Source: Bacteroidales bacterium
GTDB lineage: Bacteria > Bacteroidota > Bacteroidia > Bacteroidales > ML635J-15
DNA: 56,354 bases
Reading direction: 5' to 3'
NCBI GenBank assembly: GCA_027858835.1
Contig: JAQIBY010000095.1
Span: forward strand, 1 to 56,354
Part shown: piece after piece, positions 9,232 through 19,100 of the stretch
How the letters are laid out: every line of letters starts with the position of its first letter
How positions within the stretch are numbered: position 1 is the first letter of the stretch
Notes under the pieces: generated by a model
The model's input: only the letters and a program-made list of their open reading frames with translations
Databases searched by the model: none
Told to the model about the DNA's origin: nothing
Position numbers and translations under genes: made by a program

Positions 9232-11661
9232 CTATTTCAAAATTGTCACTGTTCCTGTACGTTCCTGATGTTCAGGTGATACCCGGAAAATGTAATAATA
9301 CGTTCCTGAAGGGAGTATTTCATTATTAAAAGTTCCATCCCAAGCTTGTGAATATCCGGTGGATTCAAAAACGAGACTTCCCCATTGATTCAATACTTGA
9401 AGGTGACATTCCGGGAACAATTCGGAATTTCGAATTATCCATGTATCATTGTATCCGTCGCCATTCGGTGTGAAAGATGAAGGAATATTGATACAATCCA
9501 CATCGTTTTTCTCAACATAGGTTGAATCTGAGGCTTCACATTCAAAAATATCAGTTACTGTTAAGGAATAAACCCCCTCCGTCAAATTTTCGATATCTTC
9601 AGTATTCGCACCTGTACTCCATGCATAATTGTATGCCCCGGCTCCACCAACAACAAAGCTTTCAATACTTCCGTCATATTGAGCCTCACAGCTTACTTCT
9701 GTTGGGATTAAAGTAATTTCAATTGGATCAGGTTCAGTAATTATTGCTTCTGCAAAGACCTCACAATCATTAGCATCACTGACTGTTACAGAATATTCAC
9801 CGGCAGGAAGATTATTAATATTTTCAGTTTCATCTCCGTTAGACCATGAATAGGAATAATCGGGTGTTCCTCCGGAAACTGTAGTTTGTATCCAAGCTTC
9901 AATTCCGTTGTAACATACATTATCTTCAGTTGTCAAACTTAGTTGAATCATTTCGGGTTCATCAATCTGAATTGTTAGTGTATTTTGACAATCATTGGTA
10001 TCCTTAACAACAATTGTATATGTTCCTGCTCTTACAGTTTCTAAATCTTGTGTAATGCCGGCCAGCGCATAATCCGGATCATACCATTGGTATTGATAAG
10101 GCGATGTTCCTCCCTCAACAGTGAGATCAATATTTCCGTTTTCCAAACCGAAGCAAGTCGGGTCATTGGAAGCATAAGTCAAACTGATTGGATCAGGCTG
10201 TGTTACAATGATTGAATCGACATAAGTAATTTCATTCGCATCGGTTAATGTGCAATAATATGTTCCTGCTGAAAGATTATTCAGATAAGTCGTTGTACTA
10301 CCGGTTGACCAGTCGATTTCATATGGTTGTACTCCTCCTTTCGGGAAAATTTGTATTGTTCCGTCATCAGAATTCGCACAAGACAGATTGGTATGTACTT
10401 TATCAAAACCTAATGGTTCTAATGGTTCAGTAATTTCTATTTCTGTTGAGATGCTACAGCCATTTTCATCTGTTACCAAAATTTGATATGTACCGGCTTC
10501 TATGTTTGACAGATCTTCGGTTGTTTCTCCGCTATCCCAGGAAAAGCCATACGCACCCGTTCCGCCTGTAACAGTGATGTTAATTTCACCATCATTACCA
10601 CCAAGTTGTGATACATTAACCGTTTCATAGGAAATCTGCAATGCATCAGGGCTTGTAACTACAAAACTTTCAGTAAATGAACATCCATTCGCATCAGATA
10701 CTGTGACAGAAAATTCATTAGCTGCAAGATTTTCAAGCATGGGCTGATTTGCACTCAGCATGTGTTGAGAATTCGCCCATTGATAAGTATATGGTTCTGT
10801 TCCTCCACTAAGCTCAACGGAGACGAAGCCATCTGTATCTCCTGCACAATCATTATTTCCGCTAGCTGTTGTATAAGTTATTTCTGTCGGATTATCAATA
10901 CTGACTGCTTCTGTAGTGCTGCATCCTAGGGCATCGGAAATGGTTACCGAATAATCTCCTGATGGGATATTGTGCAAATCCTGAGAATTTGCACCGGTAT
11001 TCCACTGATAGTAATAAGGACTATTTCCACCCCATGCATCAACATCAATGGCAGCATTTGCATCATTATAACACAAAACTTCAGCAGAAATCTCACTTGA
11101 TGCGCCCAAGGCTTGGACGGGCTGATTAATTGTCGTTCCAATTTCAGCAGTACAGCCATTGCCATCGGTCACTGTCACCTGATAATCACCTGAGGGGATA
11201 TTTTGCAAATCCTGAGTAGTTTGACCAGATGACCATGCATATTCGTAATCCGTAGTTCCTCCGCTTACTGTCAAGTCAATACTTCCAGTTGCATCACCAT
11301 AACAATTTACATTTCCCTTCGTCAATGATACAATTAAATTACTCGGCTGATTAATAGTAATAATTGCAGGCACTGAGCATCCGGTGATATTATCGAGCAC
11401 CTGAACAGAATATGCTCCGGCAGTTAAATTATCGATGCTCAATTCATCCACCACTCCGGTTGACCATGTTATTGTATAATCGCCACTTCCTCCGCTGATT
11501 GTAATTTCAGCAGATCCGTTAGTGTCTCCGTAACACAGCACATCAACTCCGGAAATGTCAATAGAATGACAAGGAGGAGGTGTTTCAGCAGCAATTGCTA
11601 AAACGCTGATTGCTGTTGTGATGAAAAATAAAAGACTCAGTTTCTTAATCATATGTTTCAT
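9232..11661 (-). CDS. SprB-repeat adhesin with gliding-motility (type B) C-terminal domain
   Basis: Predicted surface protein of 809 residues. After a signal peptide (FFITTAISVLAIAA) come nine SprB modules of about 75-80 residues, each built as CYGDxxGSxxI, then GGSGDYTITWSTG, then LTAGxYSVxVxDxxGC. The fifth lacks the leading Cys. From about residue 720 to the end is a CHU_C/gliding-motility-associated domain (INIPSSFTPNGDGYNDTW to the RTGTVTILK end), the type B T9SS signal. It lies 12 bp behind the 1277-residue adhesin and just before the SprF-like gene. Start may be Met1 or Met4. The ligand or function is not visible; adhesion is an inference from SprB. Confidence 0.92.
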   Translation of the reverse strand: MKHMIKKLSLLFFITTAISVLAIAAETPPPCHSIDISGVDVLCYGDTNGSAEITISGGSGDYTITWSTGVVDELSIDNLTAGAYSVQVLDNITGCSVPAIITINQPSNLIVSLTKGNVNCYGDATGSIDLTVSGGTTDYEYAWSSGQTTQDLQNIPSGDYQVTVTDGNGCTAEIGTTINQPVQALGASSEISAEVLCYNDANAAIDVDAWGGNSPYYYQWNTGANSQDLHNIPSGDYSVTISDALGCSTTEAVSIDNPTEITYTTASGNNDCAGDTDGFVSVELSGGTEPYTYQWANSQHMLSANQPMLENLAANEFSVTVSDANGCSFTESFVVTSPDALQISYETVNVSQLGGNDGEINITVTGGTGAYGFSWDSGETTEDLSNIEAGTYQILVTDENGCSISTEIEITEPLEPLGFDKVHTNLSCANSDDGTIQIFPKGGVQPYEIDWSTGSTTTYLNNLSAGTYYCTLTDANEITYVDSIIVTQPDPISLTYASNDPTCFGLENGNIDLTVEGGTSPYQYQWYDPDYALAGITQDLETVRAGTYTIVVKDTNDCQNTLTIQIDEPEMIQLSLTTEDNVCYNGIEAWIQTTVSGGTPDYSYSWSNGDETENINNLPAGEYSVTVSDANDCEVFAEAIITEPDPIEITLIPTEVSCEAQYDGSIESFVVGGAGAYNYAWSTGANTEDIENLTEGVYSLTVTDIFECEASDSTYVEKNDVDCINIPSSFTPNGDGYNDTWIIRNSELFPECHLQVLNQWGSLVFESTGYSQAWDGTFNNEILPSGTYYYIFRVSPEHQERTGTVTILK

Positions 11662-11673
11662 TTCTTCAATAAA

Positions 11674-14600
11674 TTATCTGAGAATTGTTAAAGACCCGGT
11701 TTTCACTTCGCTTCCATCTTTTAAATCAATGATAAAATAATATACGGTAGCGGGTATTTGATTTCCATTAAATTTTCCGTCCCACGCTTGATATGAGCCT
11801 GTGCTTTCGAACACCATGCGACCGGTTTGTTCAAAAACCTGAACATGAGCTTCAGGATACGCCTCAATATTTCTCAAAACCCATGTGTCATTGTATCCGT
11901 CACCATTAGGCGTGAACGAACTAGGAATATTTAAACATTCGTTGGTACTTTGCGGCATATAAACATCAATAAATTCCTCACATTGATTTCCGTCTGTAAT
12001 TGTTAAGCTATAATCTCCTGCAGGCAATTCAGAAATATCTTCTGTAACTGTCCCGTTTGACCACACGAATATAAATTCATCGGTTCCACCGGAAACAGTC
12101 ATATCAATTGCAGCATCATCAACATCCTGACAAGTCATTTCTGTGATAGTATAGTCAACAATAATTTCCGGCCAGGAATTAATTTCCACATCAGATTGAT
12201 ATTCACAATCTTGCGCATCAGAAACTGTTAATTGATAATTTCCGGCAGTGACATTTAATAATTCCGATTGAGTTTGTCCGTTACTCCACATGTATGTGTA
12301 AGGAGTCGTCCCGCCATTGACTTCTGCAATTGCATATCCATCACTACCTTCAAAACAGGAAACCAATTCTGAACTAATTGTAATTTCCACATCATCAGGT
12401 TGATCAATGAAAAATGAATCACTCAGTTTACAATTATTTGCATCTAAAATGGAAATATTGTATTGTCCGGTAGTAAGTGCTCTTAATGCGTAGAGATTAT
12501 TGTTTATCAGATACTCATCATTGTCCCACTGAATGCGAAATGGTAAAGTTCCACCTTCAATGCTGAGTTCAATGAGTCCGTTATTTCCACCGTAACAAGA
12601 CACGTCAAATGTACTTGATGTCAATGATAATGGTGCATCCGGTTGTCTGATTTCTCCACCGGTATAATGCTCACATCCATGATTATCAGTGACTGTCACA
12701 GCATAAATACCTGCAGGAAGATTTGTTAGATTTGCCTCAGTGGCATCATTTGACCACAAATAAGTATAAGGTGGGGTACCACCGCTCGTGTTTACTGAAA
12801 TTGCCCCTGTTTCATCGCCATAACAAGCAACACTTTCAGTGGAAACTGTGCTTACAAGCGGATTTTCAGGTTGCTCAACTTCTGCATCTATGACATACTC
12901 ACATGCATTATTATCTGTAATTGTCAATGAATAAGTTCCTGCAGAAATATCCGTAAGGTCTAAATCACTGCTTCCATTTGACCATAAATACATATATGGT
13001 GGAGTTCCCCCGCTTGGTAACACTTCTATTGCGCCCGTACTTTCTCCATAACATAATACATGAGTAATATCAATTGTGTATTCAAATACATCGGGTTCTT
13101 CAATTGTCATGTGAACCGTCTCTACACATCCATTCGCATCCGTAACTTGTGCCATATAAGCACCGGCCGAAATATTTTCGAGTGCATCTCCATCGTAATT
13201 CAACCAATTTCCTTCATTATCATACCACATATAATTATATGGTTCAGAACCTCCGGTAACTGTCAAATAAATATTTCCACTTGCATCACCATTACAAAGC
13301 GCATCTTCTGTGCTTACCTCAACATTAAGTGGTTCTGTAGGTTCGTGAATTTCTGTTGATGCACTAATTGTACATCCATTTTCATCCATTACAGTCACAG
13401 TATATGTTCCGGCAGAGACATCATCCAAACTTGCTGTTAACTCCCCGCTGCTCCACGCATATTCATAAGGGGTTACTCCACCGGAAACTTGGGTTTCAAT
13501 GCTTCCGGAAGCACCACCACTGCAACTCACGTCATTGGTGATCAAATTTAAAGTCAAGGCATCAGGTTCTGTCAAAGTGTATGATTCGGTAAAGTTGCAC
13601 AAATTGTCATCTGTAATCGTCAGCGTATATGTTCCTGCGACTAAACCGGAAATATTTTGAGTCGTTTCTCCGTTTGACCATTGATATGAATAAAGTGGAG
13701 TTCCTCCGCTGGTTGTTAGTGAAATTTCGCCATCTGTCCCACCATTACAAAGCGGATTTGTCAATTCAGCTTCCGCAGATAATGGAGCGTTAGGTTCTTC
13801 AACAATAAACGATGCGAATACGATGCATCCGTTGTTATCAGTCACTTCCACATAATGTGTTCCGGCACTTAAATTTGATACAGTTGCAGAAGTTTGATGT
13901 GAAAAGCTACTTTCTCCTGTACTCCATTCATAAGTGTAAGGAGGCTTTCCGTTAGATACAAAAGCTGTCGCTTCGCCGGTGTTTTCACCATGACACAAGA
14001 CATCAACATGCGTGGTAGAGACGGAAAATTTAGACGGTTCTATTCGAATCGGAGTAAGATTTTCAAATTCATTAAAGCCCTGCATTTCCCATGAATCATT
14101 CACCCAATTATAGGATGTATTATAAAGATTTGGCTGCCAATGAACTAATGGTCCAAAACCAGCATTATATCCATTGAACGTTACTGCCGGCGTACAAATA
14201 TCACCATCATGACACCAATCACAAACCGGACAATACCAAGGGCCACACGGGACATAAATTGGAATACAAATTTCAGGTATAACTGTTGCAGCCTGCACTC
14301 CAACATTAAACGCAAGCATATCAAATACAAAATCAAATGCGATGCTATCATACGTATGATTTGTGAATTCATTTTCCATATGATAAGACGGTACAACGTC
14401 CATAAAGTCGTATTCACAAGGAAAATCGATTCGAACTTCCTGACCCGGCTGATAATTAATTACTGAATCTAAACCTGCTGCTAGAACAGCACCATTTGCC
14501 GGATTAATAATTCGATAATCAACCAATGCAGGAAAATCTAATTTCCCATACATCTCCGGATCAAAACTTAAGCGCTGATTATTATAAAGACCTAAATCAA

Positions 14601-15507
14601 AACCGGCATCCATAATGGTATAATTTAAATAAAACGGACCAGTTGTCCATGAATTACTCAAATTTCCAAAAACAGCAGAAACATATGGAATATTCAAAGC
14701 ACCTATCATTTTCGGAATGGAAAGGTGCATATTAAAATAATGGAATGTAGAATTGTATTTTAAAATTTCGCTGCTAAAATGAGAACTGGAAGCGCCACCG
14801 GTATTATGGGGCATATCCAGATTAAGGCTTATAATTCCTGTTGGATCAGAATAGATAATAGGGAAAAAATTCAAAGGATAATCACCACTCGGTGGAATAT
14901 TCACTAAATCATTTAATAAACTTAAACCATTGGAACTGCTTAATTCAATTAAATCAATTTGCATGGTATTCATATTCAAATCAATAAAGTCATAATCATC
15001 ACAACCAAAGGCACATAATTCCGCACTCAAATCAATACCCATTCCCATTCTCAACCACAATCCAATATTCATATCGTATGAGTCAGGCAAAATTGAGCTA
15101 CCGCTATTAATCGGTTGCCAATCGGTATTTAAAACAATTTCATCCCCTGCTTGAAAACTCTGAATACTTGGATAATCGATTTCCATGTCTGCGTTATAAT
15201 TTATATCAACGCGTTCTGATCCAAAATTAATGGTTAAGCCGGAGCCAATTTCGCCCCAGGTTCCTGCAGTTACTTCAGCGCCAAAACTTTGTCCGCCGAT
15301 GGTGTAGATATCACCAAACGTTCCGTCTGAATCCCAATCAAATCCAAAAAGCTCCTGATTAACCTCAAAGATACCAGTTGTCCCGGGCTGCCATAACGGC
15401 TGATTTTCAGTTTGGTACAATGTATTATAGGTCGCTGTTGATATTTGGGCTTTTACACTAAAAACACAAAGCATCAACAGAAAGAATATGACTAGTTTGC
15501 TTCTCAT
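11674..15507 (-). CDS. Giant SprB-repeat adhesin with novel N-terminal domain and type B C-terminal domain
   Basis: Predicted surface protein of 1277 residues. Signal peptide to VKAQ (~20), then about 470 residues I do not recognise, beta-rich and poor in repeats, containing a Cys-dense patch at about 412-441 (IPIYVPCGPWYCPVCDWCHD). From about 500 to 1185 there are nine SprB modules (pattern CYGESTGAIEV, GGTPPYMYLWSNG, ISAGTYSLTITDNNAC). The end (from ~1187, LNIPSSFTPNGDGYNDTW to GSLTILR) is a type B T9SS domain nearly matching that of the next gene. It begins 1 base after the 179-residue gene stops, so translation is probably coupled. It is likely the main filamentous adhesin of the operon. 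The N-terminal domain is the part with potential specific function. Confidence 0.9.
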   Translation of the reverse strand: MRSKLVIFFLLMLCVFSVKAQISTATYNTLYQTENQPLWQPGTTGIFEVNQELFGFDWDSDGTFGDIYTIGGQSFGAEVTAGTWGEIGSGLTINFGSERVDINYNADMEIDYPSIQSFQAGDEIVLNTDWQPINSGSSILPDSYDMNIGLWLRMGMGIDLSAELCAFGCDDYDFIDLNMNTMQIDLIELSSSNGLSLLNDLVNIPPSGDYPLNFFPIIYSDPTGIISLNLDMPHNTGGASSSHFSSEILKYNSTFHYFNMHLSIPKMIGALNIPYVSAVFGNLSNSWTTGPFYLNYTIMDAGFDLGLYNNQRLSFDPEMYGKLDFPALVDYRIINPANGAVLAAGLDSVINYQPGQEVRIDFPCEYDFMDVVPSYHMENEFTNHTYDSIAFDFVFDMLAFNVGVQAATVIPEICIPIYVPCGPWYCPVCDWCHDGDICTPAVTFNGYNAGFGPLVHWQPNLYNTSYNWVNDSWEMQGFNEFENLTPIRIEPSKFSVSTTHVDVLCHGENTGEATAFVSNGKPPYTYEWSTGESSFSHQTSATVSNLSAGTHYVEVTDNNGCIVFASFIVEEPNAPLSAEAELTNPLCNGGTDGEISLTTSGGTPLYSYQWSNGETTQNISGLVAGTYTLTITDDNLCNFTESYTLTEPDALTLNLITNDVSCSGGASGSIETQVSGGVTPYEYAWSSGELTASLDDVSAGTYTVTVMDENGCTISASTEIHEPTEPLNVEVSTEDALCNGDASGNIYLTVTGGSEPYNYMWYDNEGNWLNYDGDALENISAGAYMAQVTDANGCVETVHMTIEEPDVFEYTIDITHVLCYGESTGAIEVLPSGGTPPYMYLWSNGSSDLDLTDISAGTYSLTITDNNACEYVIDAEVEQPENPLVSTVSTESVACYGDETGAISVNTSGGTPPYTYLWSNDATEANLTNLPAGIYAVTVTDNHGCEHYTGGEIRQPDAPLSLTSSTFDVSCYGGNNGLIELSIEGGTLPFRIQWDNDEYLINNNLYALRALTTGQYNISILDANNCKLSDSFFIDQPDDVEITISSELVSCFEGSDGYAIAEVNGGTTPYTYMWSNGQTQSELLNVTAGNYQLTVSDAQDCEYQSDVEINSWPEIIVDYTITEMTCQDVDDAAIDMTVSGGTDEFIFVWSNGTVTEDISELPAGDYSLTITDGNQCEEFIDVYMPQSTNECLNIPSSFTPNGDGYNDTWVLRNIEAYPEAHVQVFEQTGRMVFESTGSYQAWDGKFNGNQIPATVYYFIIDLKDGSEVKTGSLTILR

Positions 15508-15508
15508 C

Positions 15509-16048
15509 TTAATCGAATTTTACGGTTCGGAAACTTTCCATTATCACCTTGCGCAACAAATTATCAAATGCCAAGGGATAATTTGCTTGCAAATGCACTG
15601 TCTTATAATAAGTTCCAGTAAAAAACATAACGCGAATAATATCTACATTATCAACTTGAAATTTTACAAAATAAAATTTGCAAGCTAAGCCCTCATAAGT
15701 TTTTGACGACTCTACATTCACAAGTGTAACACCTTGTGAAGTAAAACTATCTTGAGTTAAAGTGTCATTTTGTATCACATAAGGACTTTTCGGATATTCA
15801 AATCCGACTATACTTGCAGCAGTCCCTTTATTCATAAAACCACCAAAACTCTCTGAAGTGAATTCTTCAAAATGCTTAGGTGTACGCAAAGAAATCTCTG
15901 TTAAGGGAATAACACTGTATTCTGAATTAATGTCTTTATATAGCGTTTCGTATCTTGTACTGTCAACATCCCTCACTTGACTCAACAAAATTGGACTTGC
16001 TATAATAGCCACAAGATTTAGCGCTAGAATTAAAAGAAGCTTCCGCAT
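15509..16048 (-). CDS. Small secreted protein, first gene of the adhesin operon
   Basis: A 179-residue protein with an N-terminal signal peptide or anchor (MRKLLLILALNLVAIIASPI). The rest looks like one compact alpha/beta domain: a strand SVIPLTEISLRTPKHF, a loop FGGFMNKGTAASIVGFEYP, then VTLVNVESSKTYEGLACKFY and a final LLRKVIMESFRTVKF. The layout recalls PsbP/DcrB-like folds, but that is a weak impression. It stops 1 base before the giant adhesin starts, so it is translationally linked to it. A chaperone or assembly role in adhesin export is only an inference from position. Confidence 0.7.
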   Translation of the reverse strand: MRKLLLILALNLVAIIASPILLSQVRDVDSTRYETLYKDINSEYSVIPLTEISLRTPKHFEEFTSESFGGFMNKGTAASIVGFEYPKSPYVIQNDTLTQDSFTSQGVTLVNVESSKTYEGLACKFYFVKFQVDNVDIIRVMFFTGTYYKTVHLQANYPLAFDNLLRKVIMESFRTVKFD

Positions 16049-16074
16049 ATCTATCCTTTTTCAATAATTTGTGA

Positions 16075-16107
16075 CAAAAATAAGCAATTTTTTTGAGTTA
16101 TTTCCAA
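16075..16107 (-). promoter_or_regulatory. Promoter of the five-gene surface operon
   Basis: On the minus strand TATTTTTG (16082-16075) matches TAnnTTTG, with TTG (16107-16105) 22 bp upstream, the Bacteroidota -33/-7 arrangement. The start codon is 26 bp further on. It interleaves with the opposite promoter. Confidence 0.7.
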
Positions 16108-16124
16108 ATTTATCACTATTTTTG
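16093..16124 (+). promoter_or_regulatory. Promoter of the 2657-residue protein gene
   Basis: TATTTTTG at 16117-16124 matches TAnnTTTG, with TTG at 16093-16095, 21 bp upstream. The ATG follows at 16139, so the leader would be very short. Confidence 0.7.
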
Positions 16125-16138
16125 AGAAAATTTTCCAT

Positions 16139-19100
16139 ATGAAACAGGCATTACTTTTTGTTATCGGACTTATATTTGCAACATCCATTTTTGCAGACGA
16201 TTTTTATTGGGTAGGAAATAGTGGGGATTGGACTGAATACGACACTCATTGGGCAACAAGCTCAGGCGGAAGCATTATGCATAACCGGATTCCGGATGAA
16301 AACGATATTATCTATTTTGATGCGAATTCCTTTTCGGAAGCTGGTGCAGTTGTATCTGTTGACACAAGTTTCATTGCTTGTCAGGAAATGATTTGGAGTG
16401 CGGTTACAAGCAATCCTGAAATTATTTTTCAAAGCACTGACAGTTTGTTTATCCAATCCCAACTCATTTTATCGGATAATATGAGTTTTAATCATTTTGG
16501 ATTGCTGCGATTTGAAAATGCAAGCCCAGGACAAACCCTTACTTTTGATGCAGCTTCACATCAGATTTCTGCACGAATTGAAATTGAAATCCCCAATGGA
16601 AGCCTCCAAATGTTATCCAATTTAAATGCACCCCAAAAACAGATTTTGATAATGCAAGGTGCGCTTAACATGAATAACCACAACTTGAGTTTCAAACATC
16701 TTAATACCGATATTGATACACCTATCGAACCCACCGGAAATGCATCGCTTGCGAATGTGGACACAATTTACTCAAGTCAAAGCCTCTATTTTCACGACAT
16801 TTTGGATGTTTCAACGCTAAACACAGTCTTATTTGTTCAATTACAGTCTAATGACAACAATTATATCTCTTTCGGAAACCAAACCCCTGATGTCGAAATC
16901 AATATCAGTGGCTCAAAAATATGTTCACTTCTTGGTCCGTTACAAACAAGCGGAAACATAAATCTGGATTTCAACGGCGAATTTTACAGTAATGATTTCC
17001 CCATTTCCTGTCAAAGCTTTATCTCAAATAACTCATTTGCAAGAACGATTGATTTGGGAAGCTCAGATCTGGAAACTGTATCATTTATTATCAGCGGCAC
17101 AGCACTGAATTTGAACAGTAGCGCCGCAAACCTGACATTCTCGGGTAGCAATGAGTTACTATATCAAAGCAGCAATCTCACGAAAAGTTTTTCATCCATT
17201 ACGATTGTCGACAACGCAAATATGATTTTCAGTTCCGGGGTTGACGCCGGACAGCTAAATATCGGCAATGCTTCCAATCTATTTATAAAAGACAACCGAA
17301 TTATTGAAATTTCTGCTCTGACTACAAATGGAGATTGCGGAAGCTTTTCACTAATACGCGGATATTGTGGAAATGACCCCTACACTTGGCCAACTGAAAC
17401 TTGTTTTGTCAGCATTCCGAAAATCAATGCATCAACTGATATCACAGCAGATTATTTAAAATTGGCATTTATTGAAGGAATTGGTGCAAATTTCACTGCA
17501 ACAAATTCATACGACCAAGGAAGTGTAAGCAACTGGAATATCTCAGAACCCCTACAAACAGACATTTTGTATTGGATTGGAGGACAAGGAAACTGGAACA
17601 ATCCGCAGAACTGGTCATTCAACTCGGGCGGAACTGCCCAAACATGCTTGCCAACTCGCGAAAACTCAGTTGTATTTGATGCAAATAGTTTTTCTGCAGG
17701 AGACAGTATCTTTGTTGATGAAGCTGCTTATTGTAAAAATATGCTTTGGGAAAACATCCCCGCAAATGTTATTCTCACAGGAGACGCTGAATTACTTGTT
17801 AGCGGAAACATGACTCTGCATGAAAATCTACAAGCTGACTTTACCGGGACAATTCACTTTCAAAACGAAGATATTGCCGGAGAAGACAGCATATACACCA
17901 ATCATGTCATTTTGAACTCCGAACTAATATTTTCCGGACAAAGTGCTTATGATTTTGCCGATTCACTGAGACTTAATGAAAAAATAATCCATGAAACTGG
18001 GGGTTTAAGTTTTAGCGGAGGCTATGCAATGATTGCAGGTTTTGAAAGCATGGCAGATGGAAATAGAAATCTGAACATCAAAAAATCAGAAATCATTTTA
18101 ACCGGCGAAAATACCTGCTGGGCAATCAACCCGACAAATCTAACTTTCGTTTCAGATACCTCGCAAATTATTCTAAATGCAATTGAACATGATTTGCAGA
18201 ATTTCTATGGAGGAAATCTGATATATGATAGTGTAAAACTCATGACTCAAACTTGTCAAGTATTTGGCGATAACAGCTTTGGATATTTGGGCTTATTTCC
18301 CGGAAAATCAGTAGTATTCGAAGCCCTCAGCATTACCACTCTTGATTCCATTTCTGCAAACGGTAGTTGTGACATGCCAATCAGTTTAAGCAGTGAAAAC
18401 TCTACGGATACCGCTCAAATTGTTAAAAGCGGCTTTCCACAAGTTGATATCAATGGCATACATATTTCAAACCTTACTGCCGATATAAACGGAGGCATCG
18501 TTTACAATGCGACTAACAGCACAGTAAGTGGCAACACTAACGGCTGGACAATTACCGGTTCTCCTACAGGACAAGCATTTTATTGGCTTGGAAATACAAA
18601 ATACTGGAATGATTTATCAAACTGGGAAAACGACGGAGGACCTGCAACTTGTTTACCCGGCATTATGGACACGGTTATTTTTGAAAAAACAAGATTGGCT
18701 ACGGTCATTACCGACACAGTTTTCATCAATAATAAACAATATTGTAAAAGCTTAGATGCCTCAGATACAGATGGTATCCCACTTTACTTTGTCATGGATG
18801 CAAGTTTGGAAATTGCTCAAAACATAAATCTCCATGATAGTGTAAGTTTTGAATATGAATCTCCAATTACAATTAATGAACTATTTGATATTAATGAAGG
18901 AATTATTCTTGCACCAAATGGAGAAGATGCAGAAATAATCACAAATGATGCGGATTTAGCAGTTAACTTTTTTATGCGCGCTTTCCACGAAGACGATAGC
19001 ATAATGCTTAACTCGAATATTAAATTGCATGATTTAGCCGGCATCATACATATGTCCGGTACGTTTGTCACGAATGAAAACAATATTTCTACGGATGTAA

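Noticed and set aside
12000-13950. Tandem repeats in 9232-15507 as a mobile or phase-variable array
   Set aside because: They are divergent SprB protein modules, not near-identical DNA repeats, so recent duplication is not supported.
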